Source: Pseudomonas fluorescens HK44
GTDB lineage: Bacteria > Pseudomonadota > Gammaproteobacteria > Pseudomonadales > Pseudomonadaceae
Direction of reading: 5' to 3'
Assembly: GCF_000217955.3 (NCBI RefSeq)
Contig: NZ_AFOY02000008.1
Span: forward strand, 186,001 to 250,000
Length of the DNA stretch: 64,000 nt
Numbering within the stretch: position 1 is the first letter of the stretch; each line of letters starts with the position of its first letter. Made by a program: the position numbers and the translations under genes. Below, one piece after another: positions 26,109-35,264 of this stretch. The notes beneath the pieces are model-generated. The model made no database searches and had not been told where the DNA came from. It worked only from the letters and a program-made list of their open reading frames with translations.

Positions 26109-27091
26109 TGCGGAGCGGTTTCGCCCTCGCATTGCTGCTGTTGGCGTCCGCTGTCGCGGCGCAGCCTGCGCCTGAACTGACGCTGGTTTCCGAGCACGCC
26201 GTGGACGGCATGCGCGGTGGAAATCTGTCGGGTCTGGCGCAATGCGGCAAAGACCTGTGGACGGTTTCCGACCGTGACGATGATCAGATCTACCGGCTCG
26301 ATACCAGCGAGCGAGTATGGCAGGCCGAAACCGTGCGCATCGATGTGCCGCCGGTGCCTGACACCGAGTTGCCCTGGGGGCTGAAGTCGCGCACCTGGGC
26401 AGCCTCGTTCGTGCGCGGTGGAAACCTCGACTTCGAGGGGATCACCTGCGACAAGGCCGGTAACCGCTACATCGTCAGCGAAGCCCATGCGGCGGTGCTG
26501 CAAGTGCCGGTGCAGGGGCCAGCCGCGTGGCTGAGAATTTCACCGATCATGGTTCGCCAAGCGCGAGCCAGCGGCATGTTGCTGCACTTCAACGCGCTGT
26601 TCGAAGGGCTGGCGATCAGTGCGCAAGGTGATCAGCTATGGCTGGCGGCCGAGCGCGAGCGGCGTGGTTTGTTGCTGGTCAAGCGCCAACAGACCGTCTG
26701 GGGGTGTGACGGCAGCTGTGTGCTGTTGAGCGAAGCTGGCAAGGAAATGCAGCCCGCGCAATTTCCCAACGCCAAGCCGGTATCCAAAGATTTTGCGGAT
26801 CTGGCGCTGTTCAACGGCAAGCTCTTCACCCTGGAGCGCAACGCTTTTCAAATCTGTCGTCGCGATGCGCAGAGCGCCAAGGTCGAGCGTTGCTGGTCAT
26901 TCGCAGCTGAAGCCTTGCAGGAACATCGACGTTATCCACAGCCCTATGGTATGGCCGAAGCACTGGTGGTCGATGCCGATGGCGCCTGGATCGGCATCGA
27001 CAACAACAATGGTGCCCGCGCGGACGGCGAAGCCCGGCCGATAGTCTGGCGCTTTGCCGCACCGCAAGGTGGCTGGAGCGCCAAGCTGTGA
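26108..27091 (+). CDS. Exported esterase-like phytase-family protein
   Basis: A 327-residue protein with an N-terminal signal peptide (residues about 1-18, LALLLLASAVAA-QP), so probably periplasmic. The body is a beta-propeller-like repeat typical of the 'esterase-like activity of phytase' family: GGNLSGLAQCGKDLWTVSDRDDDQIYRL, GGNLDFEGITCDKAGNRYIVSE and LFEGLAISAQGDQLWLAAER. Phosphodiesterase or phytase activity is suggested by family, not shown. It is wedged between parE and parC with a 1-bp overlap with parE, an arrangement also present at PA4966 in P. aeruginosa. Confidence 0.78.
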   Translation: MRSGFALALLLLASAVAAQPAPELTLVSEHAVDGMRGGNLSGLAQCGKDLWTVSDRDDDQIYRLDTSERVWQAETVRIDVPPVPDTELPWGLKSRTWAASFVRGGNLDFEGITCDKAGNRYIVSEAHAAVLQVPVQGPAAWLRISPIMVRQARASGMLLHFNALFEGLAISAQGDQLWLAAERERRGLLLVKRQQTVWGCDGSCVLLSEAGKEMQPAQFPNAKPVSKDFADLALFNGKLFTLERNAFQICRRDAQSAKVERCWSFAAEALQEHRRYPQPYGMAEALVVDADGAWIGIDNNNGARADGEARPIVWRFAAPQGGWSAKL

Positions 27092-27169
27092 GCGTCCTGA
27101 AAAAACTTGAATTTACCCAGCGCAGTGGCACCTTGTTGCTGCGCCAGACAACAAACTGATGAGGCCCGC

Positions 27170-29434
27170 ATGAGCGACTCCCTGGATCTCAGCCTGGACG
27201 GCGTTGAACGCCGCTCACTGGCCGACTTCACCGAAAATGCCTACCTCAACTACTCCATGTACGTGATCATGGACCGTGCTTTGCCGCACATCGGCGACGG
27301 CTTGAAACCTGTGCAGCGGCGGATCATCTACGCCATGAGCGAGTTGGGACTGGACGCTGACTCCAAGCACAAGAAATCCGCGCGTACGGTCGGTGACGTG
27401 CTCGGCAAGTTTCACCCGCACGGCGACTCCGCGTGCTACGAAGCCATGGTGCTGATGGCCCAGCCGTTCAGCTACCGCTACACGCTGGTGGACGGGCAGG
27501 GTAACTGGGGTGCGCCGGATGATCCGAAATCCTTCGCCGCCATGCGTTACACCGAGGCGCGCCTGTCGCGCTATTCCGAAGTGCTGCTCAGCGAACTGGG
27601 TCAGGGCACGGCGGATTGGGGCCCGAACTTCGACGGCACCCTCGATGAGCCGCTGGTGTTGCCGGCACGTTTGCCGAACATCCTGCTCAACGGCACCACC
27701 GGCATTGCCGTGGGTATGGCCACCGACGTTCCGCCGCACAACCTGCGGGAAGTCGCTACGGCTTGCGTGCGCTTGCTCGATGAACCGAAAGCCACGGTAG
27801 AGCAGCTCTGTGAACACATCCAGGGCCCGGATTATCCGACTGAAGCGGAAATCATCACGCCGCGCGCCGATCTGCTGAAAATCTACGAAACCGGTCGCGG
27901 TTCGGTGCGCATGCGCGCCGTGTACCACATCGAAGACGGCGACATTGTCGTCACCGCGCTGCCGCATCAGGTCTCCGGCGCCAAAGTGCTGGAACAGATT
28001 GCCGCGATGATGCAGGCCAAACCGTCCAAGGCCCCGCAAGTGGCGGACCTGCGCGATGAGTCGGACCACGAGAACCCATGCCGTATCGTGATCATTCCGG
28101 TCAACAGCCGGGTCGATCATGAGGCGTTGATGCAGCACCTGTTCGCCAGCACCGAGCTGGAGTCGAGCTACCGGGTCAACATCAACATCATTGGCCTGGA
28201 TGGCAAACCGCAGCTGAAGAACCTGCGGGCGTTGCTGGTGGAGTGGCTGGAGTTCCGGGTTCAGACCGTGCGCCGCCGCCTGCAATTTCGCCTGGACAAG
28301 GTCGAGCGTCGCCTGCACCTGTTGGATGGCTTGCTGATCGCCTACCTCAACCTGGATGAAGTGATCCACATCATCCGTACCGAGGAGCACCCGAAAGCCA
28401 AGCTGATCGAGCGTTTTGCCCTGAGCGAGATCCAGGCCGACTACATTCTTGATACTCGCCTGCGTCAGTTGGCGCGACTCGAAGAAATGAAGCTGCGCGA
28501 TGAGCAGGATGAACTGCTCAAGGAACAAGCCAAGCTGCAAGCCTTGCTGGGCAGCGAAGCCAAGCTGAAGAAACTGGTGCGCAGCGAGCTGATCAAAGAC
28601 GCCGAAACCTATGGCGACGACCGTCGCTCGCCGATTGTCGAGCGTGCCGAAGCCAAAGCGCTGACCGAACACGATCTGCTGCCGAACGAAAAAGTCACCG
28701 TGGTGCTGTCCGAGAAAGGCTGGGTGCGCTCGGCCAAGGGCCACGACATCGACGCCACCGGGCTTTCATACAAGGCCGGGGATGGCTTCAAGACCGCGGC
28801 GGCCGGTCGTTCCAACCAGTTTGCGGTGTTCATCGACTCCACCGGTCGCAGTTATTCGGTGCCGGCGCACACGCTGCCATCGGCCCGCGGCCAGGGCGAA
28901 CCGCTGACGGGGCGTCTGACGCCGCCGCCCGGCGCGACCTTCGAATGCGTGCTGATGCCTGAAGACGATGGGCTGTATGTCATCGCTTCGGACGCCGGTT
29001 ACGGTTTCGTGGTCAAGGGTGAAGACCTGCAAGCCAAGAACAAGGCCGGCAAGGCACTGTTGAGCCTGCCGAACAACGCCAAGGTGATTCTGCCGCGTCC
29101 GGTCGCTGACCGTGAGCAGAACTGGTTGGCCGCGGTCACCACAGAAGGTCGCTTGCTGATCTTCAAGATCAGCGACTTGCCGCAGCTGGGCAAGGGAAAA
29201 GGCAACAAGATCATCGGTATCTCCGGCGAACGTGTGGCCAATCGCGAGGAATATGTCACCGATATCGCAGTATTGCCGGAAGGCGCGACCCTGGTGTTGC
29301 AGGCTGGTAAACGCACGCTGTCGCTTAAAGCCGATGACCTCGAACACTATAAAGGTGAGCGCGGACGCCGTGGCAACAAGCTGCCACGGGGCTTTCAGCG
29401 TGTCGATGCACTATTGGTAGAAACTCTCGATTAA
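27170..29434 (+). CDS. parC: Topoisomerase IV subunit A
   Basis: A 754-residue DNA-cleaving subunit. The active-site tyrosine is Y127 ([12 protein letters not shown]). The quinolone-resistance region reads [10 protein letters not shown] with S87 and E91, the wild-type sensitive residues. The C-terminal third carries the beta-pinwheel DNA-wrapping repeats. The start is the ATG at 27170 with GAGG upstream and the exact family length; an in-frame start at 27107 is rejected. With ParE it resolves chromosome catenanes. Confidence 0.97.
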   Translation: MSDSLDLSLDGVERRSLADFTENAYLNYSMYVIMDRALPHIGDGLKPVQRRIIYAMSELGLDADSKHKKSARTVGDVLGKFHPHGDSACYEAMVLMAQPFSYRYTLVDGQGNWGAPDDPKSFAAMRYTEARLSRYSEVLLSELGQGTADWGPNFDGTLDEPLVLPARLPNILLNGTTGIAVGMATDVPPHNLREVATACVRLLDEPKATVEQLCEHIQGPDYPTEAEIITPRADLLKIYETGRGSVRMRAVYHIEDGDIVVTALPHQVSGAKVLEQIAAMMQAKPSKAPQVADLRDESDHENPCRIVIIPVNSRVDHEALMQHLFASTELESSYRVNINIIGLDGKPQLKNLRALLVEWLEFRVQTVRRRLQFRLDKVERRLHLLDGLLIAYLNLDEVIHIIRTEEHPKAKLIERFALSEIQADYILDTRLRQLARLEEMKLRDEQDELLKEQAKLQALLGSEAKLKKLVRSELIKDAETYGDDRRSPIVERAEAKALTEHDLLPNEKVTVVLSEKGWVRSAKGHDIDATGLSYKAGDGFKTAAAGRSNQFAVFIDSTGRSYSVPAHTLPSARGQGEPLTGRLTPPPGATFECVLMPEDDGLYVIASDAGYGFVVKGEDLQAKNKAGKALLSLPNNAKVILPRPVADREQNWLAAVTTEGRLLIFKISDLPQLGKGKGNKIIGISGERVANREEYVTDIAVLPEGATLVLQAGKRTLSLKADDLEHYKGERGRRGNKLPRGFQRVDALLVETLD

Positions 29435-29448
29435 GCGGTCCAGGGCGC

Positions 29449-29476
29449 TCGATCTACGATTTAACCCGTAGATCGA
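29449..29476. repeat. Inverted repeat after parC
   Basis: TCGATCTACG (29449-29458) and CGTAGATCGA (29467-29476) form a 10-bp dyad 15 bp after the parC stop. There is no T-tract. It could be a mRNA 3'-end hairpin or an operator. Confidence 0.45.
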
Positions 29477-29608
29477 TGCTTTCGCGCTGGAGTCGCAAGC
29501 CATATTCACGGATGATATGGCCTTTCAAGCGTGGGCGTGGTCCTGCGTTCTTCATATTGATTGAGTAATTTTCACTGTGGCCGGCCTGTTGGCTGTCACT
29601 TGGATGGG

Positions 29609-30319
29609 ATGATGACTGTTCTGCGCCTTCCTCTATTTTTGTTGCTCGCTGGCGTATTGGGCCTGGCGGGTTGCAGCGTTCACCAGCCGGTGTCGCTGTA
29701 TCAGCTGGACAGTGGAAGTCCGGCTCAGCCTGCGCAAAGCGCGGGCATGGCGGTTTTGTTGGGCCCGGTATCGATCGCCGATTACCTGCAACGTGAAACC
29801 CTGCTGCAGCGCCAGCCTGATGGCAGCCTGCAAGCGTCCACCGACGGTCGTTGGGCGGGCAGCCTGTCTTCGGACATCAATCAGCTTCTGTTGCGTCAGG
29901 TGGCCGGCCGCCTGGACAGCCAGCGCGTAGTGCTGGCACCAGCGACCTTGGGTTTCACCCCGGATGTGCAGGTTTTGCTGTCGATCACTCGCCTGGATTC
30001 GGGTGAGTCGCAACCGGCTGTCCTCGATGCCCAGTGGCGTTTGATCGACCGTCGTGGCCAGGTGCGTGACAACCGCATCATTCATCTGCAAGAGCCACAC
30101 GCCAGTGGTACGGCGGCTCAGGTGCAGGCCCAGGGCATATTGCTGCAACGTTTGGCCGAGCAGTTGTCGATCGCGCTCAAGCCGCTGGCCAATCAGCCAC
30201 CGGTTGTCGAAGTGCCGCGTAAACCTGCGTCCAGGCCAGCGGCGCCGGCAGAGCCGGAGAAACCGAAGATCCCGATGGCTTCACCGATTCGCACGGACAT
30301 GGAAGTGTTCAGGTTCTAA
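29609..30319 (+). CDS. PqiC-type / ABC-transport auxiliary lipoprotein
   Basis: A 236-residue lipoprotein with a clear lipobox (LGLAGCS; Cys at about residue 22). The mature domain, with YQLDSGSP, VLLGPVSIADYLQRETLLQRQPDG and RWAGSLSSDINQLLLRQVAGRL, matches the DUF330/PqiC family that partners MCE-type lipid transporters. No mce or pqiAB genes are next to it, so its partner must lie elsewhere. The C-terminal 50 residues are Pro/Lys-rich, an added linker or tail. Two adjacent ATG codons (29609, 29612) could both start it. An intrinsic terminator follows. Confidence 0.75.
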   Translation: MMTVLRLPLFLLLAGVLGLAGCSVHQPVSLYQLDSGSPAQPAQSAGMAVLLGPVSIADYLQRETLLQRQPDGSLQASTDGRWAGSLSSDINQLLLRQVAGRLDSQRVVLAPATLGFTPDVQVLLSITRLDSGESQPAVLDAQWRLIDRRGQVRDNRIIHLQEPHASGTAAQVQAQGILLQRLAEQLSIALKPLANQPPVVEVPRKPASRPAAPAEPEKPKIPMASPIRTDMEVFRF

Positions 30320-30335
30320 GGTGATTGCCGTATAG

Positions 30336-30363
30336 ACAAAGCCCGCGTTGATGCGGGCTTTGT
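30336..30363 (+). terminator. Intrinsic terminator after the PqiC-like gene
   Basis: ACAAAGCCCGC and GCGGGCTTTGT pair with a short TTGAT loop, followed by T-rich TGTTTCT, 16 bp after the stop codon. Confidence 0.85.
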
Positions 30364-30405
30364 TGTTTCTGCAAGATGGGGATCTTCAGAGCTATTGATG
30401 GCCTC

Positions 30406-30494
30406 ATCGCGGGCAAGCCTTGCTCCTACAGGATGATGTCAGGCCCATTTATGTGGTTAGCATAGGACCCGTAGGAGCAAGGCTTGCCCGCGAT
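30406..30494. repeat. Inverted repeat, GTAGGAGCAAGGCTTGCCCGCGAT family
   Basis: ATCGCGGGCAAGCCTTGCTC at the left and GTAGGAGCAAGGCTTGCCCG at the right are the two arms, in the opposite order to the copy at 18966. They flank about 35 bp of unrelated sequence. Confidence 0.8.
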
Positions 30495-30512
30495 CGGTCG
30501 CGCAGCGATCGC

Positions 30513-30553
30513 AAAAAAGCCCGCAGACAATCACTCATCTGCGGGCTTTTTGG
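30513..30553. terminator. Bidirectional intrinsic terminator
   Basis: AAAAAAGCCCGCAGA and TCTGCGGGCTTTTT form a long stem with A- and T-tracts on both sides, placed 15 bp beyond the stop of the minus-strand AhpA/YtjB gene and so able to end transcripts from either strand. Confidence 0.88.
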
Positions 30554-30567
30554 TTCACGGCCCTGGT

Positions 30568-32109
30568 TCAGCTTTTAGCGCGTGTCTCATGCATCCGCGC
30601 CAGTTGCCGCTCCAGCATCGACGGGTAAGGCTCCATCAGGCGTTCGACGCAGCAAGCGCCTTCAGGGCTGGCGATTGGGCGGATCCGTGCGCGTTGGCGG
30701 ATCAGCACGTCGTCGCTGATCTTGCGTTCCACCAGCAGCAGGTTTCGGCTGTGCTGGGACAACGCGAGAGCGTCCTGAGCGGTTTCAGTCAGCAGCAGAT
30801 CAATCTGGCTGAGGCCAAAGAGCCCATCGCCCAAGGTCAGGCCCAGTTGCAATTGCAGGGTGATGCCACTGTCGGCGACTTCGATCTGCAACTGGTGACC
30901 AAGCGCACGCAGCAGCTCGCCGCAGCAGATGGCGTTGGTCAGGTAGTCGTCACCGCTGTCTTCACTGTGGAACAGCATCAGCGTGCTGCCATCGTTCAGG
31001 GTGTGCAGTTCGCTTTCATACAGCGAAGCCGCCTGGTCCAGGCAGTCGCGATAACGCTCCAGCAGTTCGGTCAGGCGCGCACGGGGCAGGCGGCGCAGTT
31101 GGTCCTGAGCACCCAGCTGCACCGCCAATACCGCGCTGTGCTGCGGTTGCGCCGGGGCTGCAGGCTTGTTGAGTTGCGGCTTGGCAACGGGCGTGGCGGC
31201 AGCGGTGTCGCGAAGGTCGGCAAACGGATCATCTTCGTCCTGTTCGTCTTCTTCAGCGCTGACCACGTGCCGTGCTGCTGGTTTCAGGCCGGCCACCGGA
31301 GCGCTTTCATCGAAGCTTGGATCGCGCAGATTACGCACTTCGAAGGTCGGCTCGGCCTCTTCAGTGTCTTCGAAATCGTCGAATTCAGGTTCTGGCTCGG
31401 GTTCAGGCTCGACCTTTTCAGGTGCGTAACTGCTGTGGAGCTGACGGGCCAGGTCACCGATTTCGTCCTGGCGCTGAGTCGCCGGGGTGTGTTCGTCAAT
31501 GTCGCGCAGCCACACCCGCAATTGCAGCAGCGGCGTGGAGATGTGCCGACCCAGGCGCAAGCTCAGGGCCAGGGACAACGCCAGCAGGATAGCGCTGAGA
31601 ATGCCCATGCTTTGCAGGCTGATGGTCATCGGCTGTTGGAACTGCGCCATGTCCAGGCTGATCCGCAGTTGACCGGCCGTCACGTCCTGAAAGGTGATCT
31701 TGCTCTCGTACATGCCTTCGGCTTCGCCCAGCAAACCATGCTTGGGACGTTGCCCGGCCTCGGCGAGAATCCGGTTGTCCACGCTATAAATAGCTGCGTG
31801 AGCCACCAATGGGTTCTTGGTCAGGTTGTTCAGCAATACGTTGAGGCTGAGGATGTCGTTGGACACCAACAGTTCGGTCGCTGACATCGCTGTCTGGGTG
31901 GTCAGGCTCTGGCCGAGGGCATCCGCTTGCTCGTGCATGGCCTGTTTGAACTGCAGACCCATCACGCAGGCGTAGATCACCAGGGCCAATGCGACCAGGA
32001 TCACGTTATGGCTGGCAATGCGCAATGCAATCGGTACACGGCGATGGCGCAGTGCCCGGAAGATCAGCAGAAAGAAGTTATCGGTTTTGACTGGCGTAGG
32101 CCGGTTCAC
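30568..32109 (-). CDS. AhpA/YtjB (SMP)-family membrane protein
   Basis: A 513-residue inner-membrane protein. The N-terminal part (residues 30-215) has two membrane helices (ILVALALVIYACVMGLQF and ILSAILLALSLALSL) around a periplasmic sensor-like domain and ends in a HAMP-like segment. This matches YtjB/SMP, which in E. coli is also divergent from serB. A highly acidic linker (EPEPEPEPEFDDFEDTEE, about 260) leads to a cytoplasmic C-terminal domain (about 345-513) with nucleotide-cyclase-like features (LFHSEDSGDDYLTNAICCGELL, LQLGLTLGDGLFG). The start is the GTG at 32109, the first codon of the conserved region; longer TTG-initiated versions are unlikely. Function unknown. Confidence 0.75.
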   Translation of the reverse strand: MNRPTPVKTDNFFLLIFRALRHRRVPIALRIASHNVILVALALVIYACVMGLQFKQAMHEQADALGQSLTTQTAMSATELLVSNDILSLNVLLNNLTKNPLVAHAAIYSVDNRILAEAGQRPKHGLLGEAEGMYESKITFQDVTAGQLRISLDMAQFQQPMTISLQSMGILSAILLALSLALSLRLGRHISTPLLQLRVWLRDIDEHTPATQRQDEIGDLARQLHSSYAPEKVEPEPEPEPEFDDFEDTEEAEPTFEVRNLRDPSFDESAPVAGLKPAARHVVSAEEDEQDEDDPFADLRDTAAATPVAKPQLNKPAAPAQPQHSAVLAVQLGAQDQLRRLPRARLTELLERYRDCLDQAASLYESELHTLNDGSTLMLFHSEDSGDDYLTNAICCGELLRALGHQLQIEVADSGITLQLQLGLTLGDGLFGLSQIDLLLTETAQDALALSQHSRNLLLVERKISDDVLIRQRARIRPIASPEGACCVERLMEPYPSMLERQLARMHETRAKS

Positions 32110-32243
32110 TGAGCTCGGCTCTTTTGTCCGTGAAGTTGAGGCGCAGTATAGCGACAGGCCCCAGACCGGCAAAGCGCTCGCTGTGCCCGATGGTCACTGA
32201 AAGTGGGTAGAATGCGGTTTTTTTCCACTTGCGGGGGTGCGCC

Positions 32244-33458
32244 TTGCGCGAAATCGTCCTGATAAACATCACGGGAGTCGACCGTCCGGGTCTGACTGCG
32301 GCCATTACCGGTGTACTGGCCCAGGGTGGCGTGAACATTCTCGACATCGGTCAGGCAGTGATCCACGACACGTTGTCGTTCGGCATCCTGGTTGAAATTC
32401 CCGACACCGAACAGGGTTCGTCGGTGCTCAAGGACATCCTGTTCAAGGCCTACGAGCTGGGGCAACAGGTGCGTTTCACGCCGGTCTCCGAAGAGGATTA
32501 CCAGCAGTGGGTCGGCGCTCAAGGCAAGAAACGCCACATTGTGACCTTGCTGACCCGCAAAGTGACGGCCGAGCAGTTGCAACGCGTGAGCTCGATCACC
32601 GCCAAATACGGGCTGAACATCGATCACATCGACCGCTTGTCCGGGCGTATGCCGCTGGACACTCCGGCCGACAAGGGCAAGGGCTGCATTGAATTTTCCG
32701 TGCGCGGCGAAGCGGCCGATCCGCAGGCCCTGCGTGCCGAATTCCTCAGCGTGGCCCAGGAGCTGAACGTCGACATCGCCTTCCAGGAAGATTCGCTGTT
32801 CCGGCGCAACCGTCGTCTAGCGGTGTTCGACATGGACTCGACACTGATCGAAGCGGAAGTCATCGACGAACTGGCCAAGGCCGCCGGGGTGGGCGAGAAG
32901 GTGTCGGAAATTACCGAGCGGGCGATGGCCGGCGAACTGGATTTCCGCGCCAGCTTCAAGGAACGCCTGGCCTTGCTCAAAGGGCTGGACGTCAGCGTGC
33001 TGGATTCGATCGGGGCGTCCCTGCGCCTGACCGAAGGCGCTGAAACCTTGTTCGCCGAACTCAAGCGCCTGGGCTACAAGACGGCCATTCTATCGGGCGG
33101 CTTCACCTACTTCGCCAAACAGCTGCAAGCCAAGCTGGGCATCGACTACGTGTTCGCCAATGAACTGGAAGTGGTCGACGGTAAAGTGACCGGCGTGGCT
33201 GTCGAGCCGATTGTCGATGCACAGCGCAAAGCCGATTTGCTGCGTGAACTGGCGCACAAGGAAGGCTTGCGTCTGGAACAGACCATTGCCGTCGGCGATG
33301 GCGCCAACGATTTGCCGATGCTGGCGATTGCAGGTCTGGGGGTAGCGTTCCGTGCCAAGCCGCTGGTCAAGCAGTCGGCCAAGCAGGCGATTTCGACCCT
33401 GGGTCTGGATGGCGTGCTGTATCTGCTGGGCTTCAGGGACCGCGACGGTCAGCTGTAA
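32244..33458 (+). CDS. serB: Phosphoserine phosphatase
   Basis: A protein of 404 residues. Two N-terminal ACT-type domains (residues about 1-170, beginning REIVLINITGVDRPGLTAAITG) precede the HAD phosphatase with catalytic FDMDSTLIEAEVIDELA (D-x-D), SGGFTYFAKQ and GDGANDLPML. It makes L-serine from phosphoserine. The start is the TTG at 32244, after GGGGGTGC; it gives the family N-terminus and length. It is divergent from the AhpA/YtjB gene, the same pairing as smp-serB in E. coli. Confidence 0.95.
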   Translation: MREIVLINITGVDRPGLTAAITGVLAQGGVNILDIGQAVIHDTLSFGILVEIPDTEQGSSVLKDILFKAYELGQQVRFTPVSEEDYQQWVGAQGKKRHIVTLLTRKVTAEQLQRVSSITAKYGLNIDHIDRLSGRMPLDTPADKGKGCIEFSVRGEAADPQALRAEFLSVAQELNVDIAFQEDSLFRRNRRLAVFDMDSTLIEAEVIDELAKAAGVGEKVSEITERAMAGELDFRASFKERLALLKGLDVSVLDSIGASLRLTEGAETLFAELKRLGYKTAILSGGFTYFAKQLQAKLGIDYVFANELEVVDGKVTGVAVEPIVDAQRKADLLRELAHKEGLRLEQTIAVGDGANDLPMLAIAGLGVAFRAKPLVKQSAKQAISTLGLDGVLYLLGFRDRDGQL

Positions 33459-33473
33459 CCCTACGCAGTTTGT

Positions 33474-33501
33474 GTGGGAGCGAGCAAGCTCGCTCCCACA
33501 T
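33474..33501. repeat. Short REP-like hairpin
   Basis: TGTGGGAGCGAGC and GCTCGCTCCCACA form a nearly perfect 13-bp stem (third REP family). It lies between the convergent serB and psd genes and may serve as their shared transcript end. Confidence 0.8.
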
Positions 33502-33526
33502 TTCCCACATTGGATCTCTGTGTAGA

Positions 33527-34387
33527 TCAGGCGTTGGGCAAGCCCATGCCTTGGCCCATCATCACTGGCGAGCCAGCCGCCAGCTCTTCAGCCCACTTCA
33601 CTTGATCCGGGCCAAACAGCACAACCGCCGTCGAACCCAGTTTGAAGCGACCCAGTTCGGCGCCCTTTTCAAGGTGAATCGGTGCGCGGGCAGCTTCGTC
33701 GTAGCGGAAGGTTTTCAGTTCGCGCTTGGGCGGCGTTACCAGCCCGGCCCAGACGGTTTCGATCGAAGCAACGATCATCGCACCCACCAATACCACAGCC
33801 ATTGGCCCGCGCTCGGTGTCGAAGATACACGCGACGCGTTCGTTACGGGCGAACAGTTCAGGAACGTTTTCCGCGGTGGTCTGGTTGACCGAGAAGATCC
33901 GGCCCGGGATGTAGACCATTTCGCGCAGGGTGCCGGCCAGCGGCATGTGCACGCGGTGGTAGTCTTTGGGCGACAGGTAAATAGTGGCGAAATCACCGCC
34001 CATGAACGGCGCAGCATTTGCCGCATCACCGCCGAGCAATTCCAGCACGCTGAAACTGTGGCCCTTGGCCTGGAACACGCGACCGTGCTCGATCGGGCCG
34101 AGCTGGCTGACGGCACCGTCGGCCGGGCTGAGGATTGCGCCCGGGGTTGGGTCCAGTGGGCGTACACCCTCTTTCAGTGCGCGGGTGAAGAACGCGTTGA
34201 AGTGTTCGTAGGCAGTCAGGTCCTCGACCAGCGCTTGCGACATGTCCACCTGATAACGCTTGGCGAACCAGGCGGTGAAGGCGTTCTTGAACCAGCGCAC
34301 GCGGCATTCGGCAATGCAGCCGGCCAGACGCGACAGCAGGTGATGAGGCAGCAGGTACTGGCTGAGGATAAACAAACGCTTTTTCAT
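33527..34387 (-). CDS. psd: Phosphatidylserine decarboxylase
   Basis: A 286-residue proenzyme. The self-cleavage motif LGST (GRFKLGSTAVVLF, near residue 250) splits the chain into a large beta subunit and a small pyruvoyl-bearing alpha subunit. The N-terminal part has a membrane-associated region, and FSPADG-type LSPADGAVSQLG and HSFSVLELLGG segments are conserved. It makes phosphatidylethanolamine at the inner membrane. It follows rhdA by 9 bp on the minus strand, in the unit HDOD-rhdA-psd. Confidence 0.95.
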   Translation of the reverse strand: MKKRLFILSQYLLPHHLLSRLAGCIAECRVRWFKNAFTAWFAKRYQVDMSQALVEDLTAYEHFNAFFTRALKEGVRPLDPTPGAILSPADGAVSQLGPIEHGRVFQAKGHSFSVLELLGGDAANAAPFMGGDFATIYLSPKDYHRVHMPLAGTLREMVYIPGRIFSVNQTTAENVPELFARNERVACIFDTERGPMAVVLVGAMIVASIETVWAGLVTPPKRELKTFRYDEAARAPIHLEKGAELGRFKLGSTAVVLFGPDQVKWAEELAAGSPVMMGQGMGLPNA

Positions 34388-34396
34388 TAACTGTCC

Positions 34397-35221
34397 TTAA
34401 GAACCTTGAATCTCAACGGGCGTGTCGGGGTGGTTGCCCCATTCGCCCCAGGAGCCGGCGTAGCCTTTGACCCGCGGATAACCGAGCGCCTTGGCCACCA
34501 GATAGGTGAAGCCGGAGCGATGGTGGGTCTGGCAGTGGGTAATCACTTCTTTGTCTTTGCTGATCCCGAGCTGTTCGAGGATCTGCGGCATGTCGGTGCG
34601 GATGCGCAGGTTGCGCGCCTTGTCCATGCCGGCGGTCCATTCGAAATTGACTGCGCCGGGGATGTGTCCGCCCTTGGCCGCGAGGACTTTCTCGCCGGAA
34701 TATTCCAGCGGCCCGCGGGCGTCCCAGATCGCCAGGTCGGTGGCGCCGAGACGGCTTTGCAGGTATTCGCGGGTGGCGGTGGGCTCGTTGTGCAAGGTCA
34801 GTGCAACCGGGCCGCCGACAGGCGTTGGAACCTCGGTCGAGACCGGCAAGCCCTCCGCCAGCCAGGCCAGCAGGCCGCCGTCCACATAGTGGTAGTTGCT
34901 GTGGCCAATGACATCCAGCAACCAGATGAAGCGCCCGGCCCAGCCACCGCCTTCGTCGTCGTAGACCACGTAGACCGCGTCCGGGTTATGCCCCAGTTCG
35001 CCGAACAGGGCTTCAAGCGCAGCCTGTGACGGCAGCAGGCCCGGCGCTGGCGCATGACCCAGTTGAGTACGTTTGGGGTCGACGAAGCGCGCACCGGGAA
35101 TGTGGCCTTCGGCGTAGCGGGCGCTGCTGGTCAGGTCGACCAGAATCAGTTCGCGAGCATCGAGACGGGCGAGCAGGTCGCTCGGTTCGATGACCAGCGA
35201 CAAGCCAGAGAAGTCAGACAT
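34397..35221 (-). CDS. rhdA: Thiosulfate sulfurtransferase (rhodanese) RhdA
   Basis: A 274-residue tandem rhodanese. Both domains keep the D-x-R fold (VDLTSSARYAEGHIPGARFVDP; IWDARGPLEYSG ... KGGHIPGAVNFEW). The active-site loop is HCQTHHRSG, whose CQTHHR is the signature of Azotobacter/Pseudomonas RhdA. It moves sulfane sulfur from thiosulfate to cyanide or other acceptors. The start is the ATG at 35221 with GGAGA upstream; a longer in-frame start at 35359 would overlap the HDOD gene. Confidence 0.93.
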   Translation of the reverse strand: MSDFSGLSLVIEPSDLLARLDARELILVDLTSSARYAEGHIPGARFVDPKRTQLGHAPAPGLLPSQAALEALFGELGHNPDAVYVVYDDEGGGWAGRFIWLLDVIGHSNYHYVDGGLLAWLAEGLPVSTEVPTPVGGPVALTLHNEPTATREYLQSRLGATDLAIWDARGPLEYSGEKVLAAKGGHIPGAVNFEWTAGMDKARNLRIRTDMPQILEQLGISKDKEVITHCQTHHRSGFTYLVAKALGYPRVKGYAGSWGEWGNHPDTPVEIQGS

Positions 35222-35264
35222 GTGAGGTCTCCAGAGCACAAAGGGGAGGATTGTAGCGCAACGG

